From Megalobrama amblycephala (Eukaryota > Chordata > Actinopteri > Cypriniformes > Xenocyprididae), in the NCBI RefSeq assembly GCF_018812025.1, contig NC_063045.1, positions 12,251,384 to 12,315,383 on the forward strand: a DNA stretch of 64,000 nucleotides. Direction: 5' to 3'. Both the position numbers and the translations under genes were made by a program. Under the pieces are notes generated by a model. It was not told where the DNA came from and ran no database searches. It saw nothing but the letters and a program-made list of their open reading frames with translations. Positions 39,122 through 50,843 of this stretch are shown piece by piece. Within the stretch, counting starts at the first letter, position 1, and each line of letters starts with the position of its first letter.

Positions 39122-39553
39122 TAAAGGGATAGTTCACTAAAATGATAATTAAGTCATCATTTACTCATTCAGGTGGAGATGGTCCTCACTGCAGAACACA
39201 AGATCCAGGGGGTGGAGATATAGATCCAACACCTCCCACTTTACATATCCCTAAACCTACCCGACTCCGCCCCCTGGATCTGAATCCAACTCCTCCCACT
39301 TTACATATCCCTAAACCTACCCGACTCCGGCCCCTGGATCTGAATCAGGATTTTCATTAAATAGTACATAAAATTTCATATCGTACATCCCCAACACACT
39401 TGCAATATACATCACGTGTCGCATGGGATCACACTGATACTTCAGCGTCTTTTTAAAACACTTGATTCTGGTCGCTATTCACTGCCATTATATGGACAAG
39501 TGCGAGCGGGACATTTTTTTTGGGGGGGGGGGGGGGGTGAACTATCTCTTTAA
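39122..39553. mobile_element. Foldback-family MITE with internal 60-bp duplication
   Basis: The ends are AAAGGGATAGTTCAC and GTGAACTATCTCTTTAA. Inside, a 60-bp unit (CCAACACCTCCCACTTTACA … CTGGATCTGAAT) occurs twice in tandem (39226-39345), and a run of about 16 G sits just inside the right end (39521-39537). Non-coding. Confidence 0.65.
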
Positions 39554-40049
39554 TTTAACAACTACTTACTCACTACTCACTTTCCCTAAAGCATACAGTG
39601 AGTGCGCTGTGACTTCATTTTGACATACTGAACTTGATGAAAAAGTTTCCATTCAGTCCATATGATCTATTTGTAGCCTACAGAGGATTGCTTTTATTGT
39701 TCAATTTTGTCTCTCTGTTTATTTGGTCTGGAATGTAAAAGAAGCAAGATATTTTCAACGTCTATAACAAGAATTTGATGAATCTGCAGGATATGATACA
39801 AACCCACATGATATACACCCATTTCCAAAAGAAATAGTATATTTTGGAAGTATATATTTTTTGTTTTGTATTATAGATTCATTAAAACTAAAACAATTAT
39901 GAACTGATTTTGAACTGAAGGTAAGATATTTGGACCTAACTTTTCCAAGGCATCACTTACAGTAAACAAACAGTAGAATTTAGTTGTACTTGCATCATTT
40001 CAGTGAGTCATTTTTGGTTTATTTTGTGTTTTGTGAAGCTCAGCAGCAG

Positions 40050-40075
40050 CACTTCCTCTAAGAGACGCTATAAAG
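40050..40075 (+). promoter_or_regulatory. ETS/PU.1-like site plus TATA box of Ig gene D
   Basis: CACTTCCTC at 40050-40058 and TATAAAG at 40069-40075, the same spacing as in genes B and C. The ATG is at 40133. Confidence 0.55.
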
Positions 40076-40132
40076 TTACACACATCAACCTTCACACAAG
40101 TTCAGCCTGAACACGTTCAACAAGATCCCAGA

Positions 40133-40779
40133 ATGAAGACTCTGCTGCTTTCACTCCTCTGTAAGTTTATTTCATGTCATTTTGTGTGATTCATTGTGAT
40201 TCTGTCATGATCAGATGATCTGAATGATGTGTTTTGTGTGTGTTCAGGTGTGTTTGTGTGGTCTCAACACACAGAAGGTTTCACTGATCAGCAGGTCACT
40301 TTAGGACAGAATGTGACTTTATCTTGTGAGTTTAAATGTAAAGCTGCCATTTGGTTTGTGATAAAATCATCCGCTCGTCCGGTGATGATACTGCGAACTT
40401 TTGGATCTGAAGAGGCTGATTATTATGATGAAAAATTCCGCAACAAATATTCAGAGGGAAGCAGGAGCCAATTAATTATTAATAATGTCACTGCTGATGA
40501 TTTAGGAACTTATTACTGTATTAAAGCAGGCTGGGCTCTACAGGTCAGTGATGGGATCAGACTGGACACTGGTAAGTGTTAAACTGCAATACATTTATAC
40601 ATATTTTTAATATTTCATCAACATTATTTTTCTAATATTATAATGTATATTTTTATTTTAGACAGTTATAAACTTTAAAAAAAAAAATGAATGTGTAAGT
40701 GTAAAGCATCTTTATAAATGGGAATGTATGTAGGTGTTTTTTATAATGTATGTTTTTTATGATTTGTTTAGGGATCTGA
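40133..40779 (+). CDS. Group I Ig V-domain protein, gene D (predicted secreted)
   Basis: Exons 40133-40160, 40248-40571 and a last exon starting at 40772. The signal peptide and V domain resemble A-C but are more diverged: VTLSCEFKCKAAIWFV has an extra cysteine, the C''-region is shorter (GSEEADYYDEKF), and the F-G end reads TYYCIKAGWALQVSDGIRL. As in gene C, the transmembrane and first tail exons are missing, and the phase-1 junction gives a TGA after two codons of the tail exon, for about 119 residues. The old tail frame here is also damaged by a short deletion, unlike C. An AATAAA signal at 40955-40960 follows. Likely a secreted single V domain; function unknown. Confidence 0.7.
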
Positions 40780-40954
40780 TGTGAAGTTTCATGAGCGTCC
40801 ATTCAGACCAACGGCTCTGTTGTTCCTCCTCTGAATCCATCGATCATGAATATAGATTTAAAGTCATACTCTGCATATGAAATATAGCTGACAGATTGAT
40901 TGCTGTTTGATTCTATTGATCAGTATTGTGTTCTGCTTGAACATGGAATGAAAT

Positions 40955-40960
40955 AATAAA
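40955..40960 (+). terminator. Poly(A) signal of gene D
   Basis: An AATAAA hexamer about 175 bases after the stop codon. The same position in gene C (minus, 33100-33095) is also conserved. Confidence 0.6.
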
Positions 40961-41468
40961 GAACTTTAAAACATGTTTTGCTCATCTGTTTGCAGTAAAA
41001 AAAAAAAATCAGTCTGTCTGCAATTAACACATCAATCAAGTTTTATAATGTCTGCTTTTAGAATAAATCAACTTTGTGATTTTCAATGGTTTGTTTTTGT
41101 CTCTTTCTGAGTTGCTAAAATCAGATCCATTAATTGAGTGGAATGGGATGTTGCGACAGTAATTAGTCCTGATTGCTCATGTGAAAATGAAACATATCTT
41201 GTAATAAACAAGACCGATAATAACTTTATGTCAGAGCTTGATTTGATTTGAGTCATTTGAGTATTAGTGCATTTGTCAACACAACATTAAAAATGTTTCA
41301 CCAACACAGATCTTAAATACTTAAAGCCCCCTTACATACATATGTTTCAATACTTGTGTAAATACTTCAATTCCAGTTTAGCTACATCTTCTTTTCAAGG
41401 GAGGGCTTTCCTTTTACTTCTCAAGTTCTGCAGTACTTCCACTCAGATTCGTAATCTTGCAGCACAGA

Positions 41469-42548
41469 ATGAGGACGGTGCATCTTTTACTCTTCGGTAA
41501 GTACTACAGAGAGTTTAACTGATGAACAGGTGAATTTAGGGCAAAACGTGACTTTAGACTGTCACATTGATGTGAAAGAGATTTACTGGGTTTTCCAGAA
41601 ACTGACAGATTCTCCAGTGCTGATACTGCCAACTTTCTCATCAGGATCTACAAAACCTAATTTATATGATGAAAGATTCAAAGAAAAATATTCATCACTA
41701 ACTTTGAGCCGTTTATTTATTAGTAACATCACAATTGATGAATTAGGAATATATTATTGTGTAAAAACAACTGGCTCAGGCCCACAGCTCAGCGATGGCA
41801 CCAGACTTTACATCACTGGTGAGTGTGATTAAAATGTTCTTAACAAACCTGTTTGACCTGTTGTTATATCAATACATGATCTAAAACCATGACATAATGT
41901 ATCAAATTTTCATTTTAACTTTAATCTTTATTTCTATCAGAGGTCTATTGATGCATGTTTGATGTTTCTAAACTCAAAACTCTTGTATTTTCTGTTGTTG
42001 ACAGAAGCTGCTCGAGATCAGAATCAGACAGAAGTGAACAATAACTCACAATGTTCAAATACACCGCAAGCTCTGATAGTTTTATATGTCATACTGAATA
42101 TTGTGATGTTTTTTGCAACAATAGGTGAGATTTAACGGTACCAAATACTGTAAAATAATATATCATATAAAAATATCTTTCTTTTAAACGCTTTATGCTA
42201 CATTCCTTTAGTTACCAATTGTATAATGTTTAATCAGAAATGTTGGTGGTATTTTAGGCCTACTGCAGATCAAACTTCAATTGTGCAAGAAAACACATCA
42301 ACAATGTCAAGATGAGGAACTGAAACAGTTTTACCACGGAAATGGTGACGAGGTAAAACATCTCTATTATATCTATAAAATCAACTTAATGTTTGAACGT
42401 GATGAAAAATCTTTCTACAGACATTAGAAGCTAATTTTTATATATATTTATCATTCTGTAGTTTTCTGAAGTGGAGTTTCATCTGTCCCACCCAACCAAC
42501 AACACTTTTGTTCCTTTTCAAAAACCAAAGACAAAACCACAAACCTAA
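41469..42548 (+). pseudogene. Group II Ig receptor, gene E, 5'-damaged
   Basis: It has the parts of gene F: V domain to 41818, transmembrane exon 42005-42124, tail exons 42258-42352 and 42462-42548 (stop TAA). The leader exon (41469-41496) runs straight from its donor (TTCG|GTAAGT) into the middle of exon 2 at about 41502. Intron 1, its acceptor and the first 20 or so bases of exon 2 are deleted. Reading through gives a stop (AACTGA) within nine codons, and no usable acceptor remains. The V domain is otherwise intact (VTLDCHIDVKEIYWVF, IDELGIYYC, LSDGTRLYI). The tail starts FSEVEF. The deletion removes signal peptide production, so it is most likely a recent pseudogene, unless an upstream leader is spliced in. 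Confidence 0.75.
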
Positions 42549-42694
42549 TCAAGAGTAAATCATCTCATACACTCATACAGAATATACTGAGAGTAAAATA
42601 TCGTTAGTTAGCTTGTTGATTGTTGTTTATTTTAGACTGACTGATGTTTATCATCTAAACATGCATGTTCTGTAAAGCGATATATATCATTCTA

Positions 42695-42740
<46 letters not shown>

Positions 42741-43417
42741 TTTGGAAGTGTTTAATTAATCATAACTATTCATTTTCCTTGCAGGAATAACATTTATATG
42801 CTTTAGAAAAGCTAAAAGTCCTCAAACCTTGGGCCAAAGTCAGAGTGTGTCTAAATCATGTCCAAATATAAGAAAAGGGGAAATGAAACTTAGGGGCAGC
42901 CCTATAATAGCCCCATGATATTGAGCAACCAACAAACTAATAAACACATGATTTGGGCAGATCTTGCTTTACCTATAACATGAAGGTTTGACATGAGAAC
43001 CACTAATCATATTGTAGAATGCTTTGCCATGCTCCTATCCTATATAAACTGTTGTATTCTTCTTGCTGGTGGGATTGTCTGTGATTGATATGAGGTCCTC
43101 CGGCTGTGATTAAAGCATATTCTAAGGCATAGTCTGGAATCTGTCTGGTTTTTTGCTGCGCAGCAAGTTAGGGAACACTAAAGACCTTATTCCCAAATGA
43201 TAGTGTTCAAAAAGGGTCAAGATGTTGACCGACTCAAAGCCAGTTGTCGACTTGTAGACGCATTGTATAAATATTTATATAAATATTTTTGAGTGTCATC
43301 AGTAGACGCTCGGGTGTCGATTAATAGGAGACGTCACAGGTAAACTTAAGTCAGGTGCATGAGGGGAAATCTACCACAGTTAATATCCAGATTGTAAGTT
43401 TATGTGTTAAGAGTTTA
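42549..43417. other. Spacer between genes E and F
   Basis: 3' flank of E, with a (GT)n microsatellite at 42697-42736. The stretch from about 43375 (taatatccagattgtaag) to 43417 is the duplicated segment that also precedes gene G at 47910. No gene seen. Confidence 0.5.
42697..42736. repeat. (GT)n microsatellite
   Basis: Forty bases of GT dinucleotides in the 3' flank of gene E. Confidence 0.9.
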
Positions 43418-44400
43418 TTAAAGGTGCCCTAGATTATGTTTTTAAAAGATGTAATATAAGTCTAAGGTGTCCCCTGAATGTGTCTGTGAAGTTTCAGCTC
43501 AAAATACCCCATAGATTTTTTTTAATTTTTTTTTTTACCTGCCTATTTTGGGGCATAATTATAAACACGCCGATTTTATGCTGCGGCCCCTTTAAATCCC
43601 ATGCTCTCCGCCCACAGAGCTCGTGCTTGCCTTGAACAGTGCCTTAACAAAGTTTACACAGCTAATATAACCCTCAAAATGGATCTTTACAAAGTGTTCG
43701 TCATGCATGCGGCATGCATGCGTCGGATTATGTGAGTATTGTATACTGTTATATTGTTTACTTCTGATTCTGAATGAGTTTGATAGTGCTCCGTGGCTAA
43801 CGGCTAATGCTACACTGTTGGAGAGATTTATAAAGAATGGAGTTGTGTTTATGAATTATACAGACTGCAAGTGTTTAAAAATGAAAATAGCGACGGCTCT
43901 CTTGTCTCCGTGAATACAGTAATAACCGATGGTAACTTTAACCACATTTAACAGTACATTAGCAACATGCTAACGAAACATTTAGAAAGACAGTTTACAA
44001 ATATCACTAAAAATATCATGATATCATGGATCATGTCAGTTATTATTGCTCCATCTGCCATTTTTCGCTATTGTTCTTGCTTGCTTACCTAGTCTGATGA
44101 TTCAGCTGTGCACAGATCCAGACGTTAATACTGGCTGCCCTTGTCTAATGCCTTTCATAATGTTGGGAACATGGGCTGGCATAAGCAAATATTGGGGGCG
44201 TACACCCCGACTGTTACGTAACAGTCGGTGTTATGTTGAGATTCGCCTGTTCTTCGGAGGTCTTTTAAACAAATGAGATTTACATAAGAAGGAGGAAACA
44301 ATGGAGTTTGAGACTCACTGTATGTCATTTCCATGTACTGAACTCTTGTTATTCAACTATGCCAAGATAAGTTCAATTTTTCATTCAAGGACACCTTTAA
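43418..44400. mobile_element. TTAA-flanked non-autonomous element (AGGTGCCC ends)
   Basis: It is bounded by TTAA at 43418-43421 and 44397-44400, with inner ends AGGTGCCCTAG and GGACACCT. The paralogous segment in front of gene G reads gtttattaatatatttc without this insert, giving the empty site and supporting a TTAA duplication, as for piggyBac-type elements. A related element lies at 58898-59794 (shared block GTTTCAGCTCAAAATACCCC). No transposase is visible. Confidence 0.75.
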
Positions 44401-44810
44401 TATATTTCAGTGTCAATAAATATGTCTTCTACTGTAAGCCGTGTTACTCATTTGACTGATCGAACTGGACGTGTGTAATGCTGAGTGCTGTAGAGAGTCT
44501 TCTGGTTTCTAGGTGTGTGTTTATCTTATCTTCATTGTCTCTCTGCATTCATCCGCTCTGAGCGAGAGTTTCTCACAGCTGTGGGTTATAGTCGGCCTCA
44601 ACTCTGGTCTGCTTTATGTTAAGTTCATGAACAGAGTCACACACTGTGGAAAACATCAACGCCTGTGCCGTTTCTATCTTTGTCTTCATCTCTGTTCCAC
44701 TCCATTGCTATTAAGTGTGTTTGCTGGTGTCCTATTTTTATTCTGCAGAAGCATTTCTGCTCAGATTCATAGTAAAATATTTTACAGCATATAAATTGAA
44801 CAACCACAGA

Positions 44811-45924
44811 ATGCAGCTTTTACTCTTCGGTAAGTTGCTCAATGTAATTTCACTGTGATCTTTGTGACTGTGAATTATGTTTTACTAGATGTGTTTATTC
44901 TCCACAGTTCTGCTGCTGGTGTGTCAAACTACAGAGAGTTTAACAGATGAACAGGTGAATTTAGGGCAAAACATGACTTTAGACTGTCAGATTGATGTGA
45001 AAGAGATTTATTGGGTTTTCCAGAAACTGACGGATTCTCCAGTGCTGATTCTGCGAACTTTCTCATCAGGATCTACAAAACCAGTTTTTTATGATGAAAG
45101 ATTCAAAGACAAATATTCATCACTAACTTTGAGCAGGTTATTTATTAATAACATCACTATTGATGAATTAGGAATATATTATTGTGTAAAAACAACTAGG
45201 TCAGGCCCACAGCTCAGCAATGGCACCAGACTTTACATCACTGGTGAGTGTATATAATTATGACAAACCTGTTTGATCTGGTATATCAATACATGATCTA
45301 AAACCATGACATAATGTTTCAAAATTGTATTTTATTTTTAATCTTCATTTCTATCAGGTCTGTGTAATATTGATGCATGTTTGATGTTTCTAAACTCAAA
45401 ACTCTTGTATTTTCTGTTGTTAACAGAAGCTGTTCGAGATCACAATCAGACAGAAGTGAACAATAACTCACAATGTCCGAATACACCGCAAGCTCTGATA
45501 GTTTTATATGCCATACTGAGCATTGTGATCTTTTTGGCAATAATAGGTGAGATTTAAGGGTTCTGTATCAAATAAAACAATTTAAATGCTTCATAATTGC
45601 TGATAAATTTTATAATGTTTAATCAGAAATATTGGTGATATTTTAGGCCTACTGCAGATCAAACTTCAAGAGCGTAAGAAAAGACACAAACAATGTCAAG
45701 ATGAGCAGCTTTACAGCACAAATGCTGAAGAGGTAAAACACATCTCTTATTCTGCTTTCTTAATCAATGTCTTAAAAACGAAAAACAACATTCTACATGT
45801 ACATTAGCAGCTATTTTTTTTAAATGTATTTATTTTTTAAATAATTCTGTAGTTTTCTGCAGTGGAGTTTCGTCTGTCCCGTCCGATCAACAACACTTTT
45901 GGAAAAAAACCAAGTCAAACATGA
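44811..45924 (+). CDS. Group II single-V-domain Ig receptor, gene F (membrane form)
   Basis: Exons 44811-44829, 44908-45243, 45427-45546, 45647-45732 and 45853-45924 give 210 residues. The signal peptide is MQLLLFVLLLVCQTTES; its leader exon is three codons shorter than in E, G and H. V domain: MTLDCQIDVKEIYWVFQKL, then IDELGIYYC and a J-like LSNGTRLYITG. The stalk has one cysteine (NNNSQCPN), which could pair two chains. The transmembrane helix (ALIVLYAILSIVIFLAIIG) is uncharged. The tail is short and basic (KKRHKQCQ), has LYSTN, and ends FSAVEFRLSRPINNTFG; it has no ITIM. It is therefore a surface protein with no obvious inhibitory signal of its own. NITR-like by domain layout; ligand unknown. 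Confidence 0.8.
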
Positions 45925-46902
45925 TCAAGAGTAAATCATCTCATACAGTCTAACAGATTCTGCTAAATAAAGAGAGTAAAATATTGTTAGTTTGTTGTTT
46001 ATTTAATACTGACTGATGTTATAGATTGTTTATATAGACATTAATGTAATGCAAAATTGTTAATATCTTTTCAGCATTGCTTCTTTGTTTTTTGTTTTGT
46101 TTTGTTTTTCTTGATAAGTCAGTTCTGTAGTAAATTTCTGTAATAAGTTTTTGATTTTTTTGAGTGTTTTTATGTGAAATGGCAAAAAGCAAAGCTAAAT
46201 ATGTGTCGGCCCACAGCATATACCTTTGCTTCATTGAAGTGTTAGAGGCCTCAGATCAAAATGTATTAGTACACAGAAAAATATTGCTTACATTTTTATT
46301 TTCAGTAATATGTTATTATTATAAATACATGAGAATACATTAAAGTATGTGCTAAACAATGAGAGTAAAATATTGTTAGTTTGTTGATTGACTGATGTTT
46401 GTTTCCTAATCATGTATATAATGCAAAATTCTCAATATTTTTTTCAGCACAGCCTTTCTTTAGTCTTGATAATGTCTTATAAATGAAATATTAACACAAG
46501 TTATATATGTTGCTTTTGCGTGGCTTCATTCTTTAACTATGGATTTTTATATAAACAGTTAAACACACAATGATGTAAAATGACAAAAAGCAATAGTGGC
46601 AAAAAGTGATGTCCAGCCTAAAACAATTGACGTCTTCACCCTTTATTCAAATATTAGTAAAAATGTTAAAGATTTACAGTATATTACGTAATTGTGCTTG
46701 GAGCCAGTTGTTTTATTTGTGATGATAACTCTATTTGTGATGATGTCCAGTTGTACAGACATCACTTTTGGTCAGGCTGTCAAACAAAATAAACATATGC
46801 TAAAAAAGGGAGAACCAACTATATATTAATAACTGATTATTTTGAAATCAATGTTCTTTTGCCTGTTAGCTTTCTGTTTTTCTACGCATTAATCTTGCAT
46901 AG
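45925..46902. other. 3' flank of gene F, no gene
   Basis: AT-rich 3' region containing two imperfect copies of the segment GAGAGTAAAATATTGTTAGT (about 45970 and 46360), a local duplication of the group II 3' UTR. A similar segment follows gene G near 50845. No exon recognised. Confidence 0.5.
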
Positions 46903-47692
46903 TTAAAGGGATAGTTCACCCAAAAATGAAAATTTGATGTTTATCTGCTTACCCCCAGGGCATCCAAGATGTAGATGACTTTTTTTCTTCAGTCGAACGC
47001 AAATTATGATTTTTTAACTGCAACCGCTGCCGTCTGTCAGTCAAATAATAGCAGTGATTGGGAACTTGAACAATAAGAGTCGAAAAAACTTCCATAGACA
47101 AATCCAAATTAAACCCTACGGCTCGTGACGGCACATTGATGTCCTAAGACACGAAACGATCGGTTTGTGCGAGAAACCGAACAGTATTTATATCATTTTT
47201 TACCTCTAATACACCACTATGTCCAACTCCGTTCAGCTTCCGGTTAGTGAGGTCTGATCGCGCTCTGACAACGGAAGTGATGTCTCGCGCTCATTGAAGT
47301 ATATGGGCGAGACATCACTTCCGTCTTCAGAGCGCGTTTTTTGACCTCACTAACAGGAAGCTGAACGAAGTTGGACATAGTGGTGTATTAGAGGTAAAAA
47401 TTATATAAATAATGTTCGGTTTCTCGCACAAACCGATCGTTTCGTGTCTTAGGACATTAATGTGTCGTCACGAGCCGCAGGGTTTAATTTTGATTTGTCT
47501 AAGCAAGTTTTATTTACTGTTATAGTTGAAGTTCCCAATCACTGCTATTATTTGACTGACAGACGGCAGCGGTTGCAGTTAAAAATCATAATTTGCGTTC
47601 GACTGAAGAAAAAAAGTCACCTACATCTTGGATGCACTGGGGGTAAGCAGATAAACATCAAATTTTCATTTTTGGGTGAACTATCCCTTTAA
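46903..47692. mobile_element. 790-bp foldback element, copy 2
   Basis: Same termini and long inverted arms as 13974-14760, bounded by TTAA. The central unpaired segment is in the opposite orientation to copy 1: here GATCGCGC lies left of the centre and GCGCGTTTTTTGACC right. The two copies therefore inserted in opposite directions, or the centre has flipped. Non-coding. Confidence 0.85.
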
Positions 47693-47956
47693 ATAAAACC
47701 TGTAGCTGTAGTTTGCCTTTTTTTCCAAATAATTTTGTCAGATAAACACCTTAACCAAATTTAGTGTTTTGTTCTTCCCTCATAATTAAAATATTTTAAA
47801 AATATAAAATATTGTCCTGATATTTTCATGGTTCAATCGAACTTGTAGGATCATTAAAAAAAAAAAAAACATTTCGAACATCATTTTTGGCCACTCTGTG
47901 TGTGTGTTAATATCCAGATTGTAAGTTTATGTGTTAAGGGTTTATTAATATATTTC

Positions 47957-49190
47957 TACGGTGGCCCAGTAGTGCACAACACAACGAAATTAAAAAAGCA
48001 AACATAAGTTCACAACACAACGGAAACAAGCCACAACACAACGAAATAAAGCCACAACACAACGGAATAAGCCACAACACAACGGAATTAAACCACAACA
48101 CAACGGAATAAGCCACAACACAACGGAATCAAGCCACAACACAACGGAATCAAGCCACAACACAACGGAATTAAACCACAACACAACGGAATAAGCCACA
48201 ACACAACGGAATCAAGCCACAACACAACGGAATCAAGCCACAACACAACGAAATAAAGCCACAACACAACGGAATTAAACCACAACACAACGGAATCAAG
48301 CCACAACACAACGGAAATGCTCCCGACCACTTGGGGGCTCTCAGAGCTAGGTAATATTACTATTCCTTGCCACTGTTCTATAAAGTCGACAGTTTTACAA
48401 AGATATCAATACCATGATTAGTTTTAAGTATGTAAGCATTGTATATCGACATGGTATATTAATTAAAAATCAACTACGTTCACAATAGCTTCATATTTAT
48501 ACTTGTGAATGATTTGACGCGATACCACGAATCATGATGAAGGGAACGTCTGCCAGTTCCACCAAGTGGTTAAAACGTATAATTTGTATTCATTAAAATT
48601 ACTTTTAACATTTAAAAACAGACATGTTCAAATTCCAAAGGTTGTTAGTTCCTGTTGGTAATACTGACAAGCTTTGGAATTTGAATATGTCTGTTTTTAA
48701 ATGTTAAAAGTAATTTTAATGAATACAAATTATACGTTTTAACCACTTAGTGGGATTGGCAGACGTTCCCTTCATCATGCGCCGTGGTAGCGCGTCAAAT
48801 CATTCACAAGTATAGGCCTAAATATGAAGCTATTTTGCACGTAGGTGATATTGAATTAATATTTCATGTCGATATGCAGTGGTTACATACTGTTTAAACT
48901 AATCGTGGTATTGATATTACTGCCGACTCTATAGAACAGTGGCAAGGAAAACTAACTTTACCGAGCTCTGAGAGCCCCCTAGTGGTCGGGAGCATTTCCG
49001 TTGTGTTGTGGCTTTATTCCGTTGTGTTGTGGCTCGATTTCGTTGTGTTGTGGCTTTATTCCGTTGTGTTGTGGCTCGATTTCGTTGTGTTGTGGCTTTA
49101 TTCCGTTGTGTTGTGGCTCGATTCTGCTGTGTTGTGAACTTATGTTTGCTTTTTTAATTTCGTTGTGTTGTGCACTACTGGGCCACCGTA
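47957..49190. mobile_element. 1.23-kb foldback element with CACAACACAACGG arrays
   Basis: Ends TACGGTGGCCCAGTAGTGCA and its exact inverse are flanked by TATTTC (47951-47956 and 49191-49196). Next to each end is a tandem array of a roughly 20-bp unit (CACAACACAACGGAATCAAG type), about 15 units on the left (48013-48315) and about six, inverted, on the right (48998-49135). Inside these a second pair of inverted arms of about 300 bp meets at a short loop near 48640-48670. No transposase. The class is uncertain. Confidence 0.85.
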
Positions 49191-49483
49191 TATTTCAGTG
49201 TCAATAAAATAGGTCTTCTGCTGTAAGCCGTGTTGTTCATTTGACTGATCAAACTGGACGTGTGTAATGCTGAGTGCTGTAGAAAGAGGTGTGTTTATCT
49301 TCATTGTCTCTCTGCATTCATCCGCTCTGAGTGAGAGTTTCTCACAGCTGTGGGTTAGTCGGCCTCAACTCTGCTCTGCTTTATATTAAGATCATGAACA
49401 GAGTCACACACTGTGGAAAACATCAACGCATCAGCTTATTCATAGTAAGATATTTTACTGCATATTAACTAAACAATTACAGA

Positions 49484-50843
49484 ATGAGGACGGTGCAGCT
49501 TTTACTCTTCGGTAAGTTTAAGTCACTCATTTTTTATGATTTCTTTGATTTTGTCATGATTGGAGAGTTTAACAGAGGTGAATTTGTTTATAATGTTGAC
49601 TTTTACAGAATAATCTGTGTTTATTCTCCACAGTTCTGCTGGTGTGTCAAACTACAGAGAGTTTAACAGATAAACAGGTGAATTTAGGGCAAAATGTGAC
49701 TTTAGACTGTCAGATTGATGTAAGTGATGTTTATTGGGTTTTCCAGAAACTGACGGATTCTCCAGTGCTGATTCTGCGAACTTTCTCATCAGGATTTACA
49801 TCATCTCTTATACTAGATGAAAGATTCAAAGACAAATATTCATCACTAACTTTGAGCCGTTTATTTATTAGTAACGTCACTATTGATGAATTAGGAATAT
49901 ATTATTGTGTAAAAAAAACTGACTCAGGCCTACGGCTCAGCAATGGCACCAGACTTTACATTACTGGTGAGTATTTCCAAATTATATTCACAATTGACAC
50001 ATCAAAAGTATGTATATATTTATAAATTATGTAAAAACGAATTACTGTGTTACTGTAATAAATGTTTCATTTAACTCTGTCTATAATATCATGTTTAATC
50101 ATATTTGGCATTAAAAACACAAAACTTATACAATTCTTCTATTCAAACAGAATCTGCCCAAGATCACAATCAAACAGAAAATCAGCAACAAACACAATCT
50201 GAGATTCACAATAATTTGACTGTAACATCCTTCCTATTGAACATTGTGCTGATTATTGCAATAATAGGTGAGATTTCTGTCCAAAAAAAAAAAAAAAAAA
50301 AAAAAAAGAATAAAAAATTGGTATTAAAAAAAAAAAAAAACATGATGACATGCTCAAATGAATCTGCCCACTTATTTATAGTGTAATTTAAATTAATTTT
50401 AGTGTATTAATTTGTGAAGTTTCTAATATTAAATGTATTGTCTATTAAATAGGTATTGTTTTAAGATGTTTTGACTGTATCACATTCATTTCATGATGAA
50501 ATATGTTAACCAAAATTTATTGTGCTACTTTAGTTTTGTTAATATTCAAGCTTATGAAGCCCACAAAAAGTCGACAACATCGTCAGAATGTGGAGCCAGA
50601 GCAGCTTGAAGACTTTAACGCCGCACAGGTAAGACTTACACTGCTGTATGATTCACTTGCCATTTTAGTTTACAGAAGAAAAATTTCCAGCTAAAATGTC
50701 AAATTATTCTAGTGTTATATACTTTTCTGTAGTTTTCTGAAGTGGAGTTTCGTCTGTCCCATCCGACCAACAACACTTTTGGAATAAAACCTGATCAAGA
50801 GCAAATCATCTCATACAGGCCAATAAAATATATATTCTGCTAA
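49484..50843 (+). CDS. Group II single-V-domain Ig receptor, gene G (membrane form)
   Basis: Exons 49484-49511, 49634-49966, 50151-50267, 50534-50628 and 50733-50843 give 227 residues. The leader is MRTVQLLLF joined to VLLVCQTTES. V domain: VTLDCQIDVSDVYWVFQKL, SGFTSSLILDERF (different from the other members), IDELGIYYC and LSNGTRLYITG. The transmembrane helix LTVTSFLLNIVLIIAII is followed by a tail with KPTKSRQHRQNVEPEQLEDF; the last exon starts FSEVEFRLSHP and runs to KYIFC. The tyrosine of the YSEI motif seen in H is phenylalanine here, so no ITIM is recognised. The stalk lacks the cysteine present in F and H. The intron after exon 3 contains two A-rich runs (about 50282-50340). Confidence 0.8.

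Noticed and set aside
48013..48330. Short open frames with CCGLIPLCCGL-type repeats
   Set aside because: They are translations of the CACAACACAACGG tandem array in a foldback element, present on both strands because the element is palindromic.
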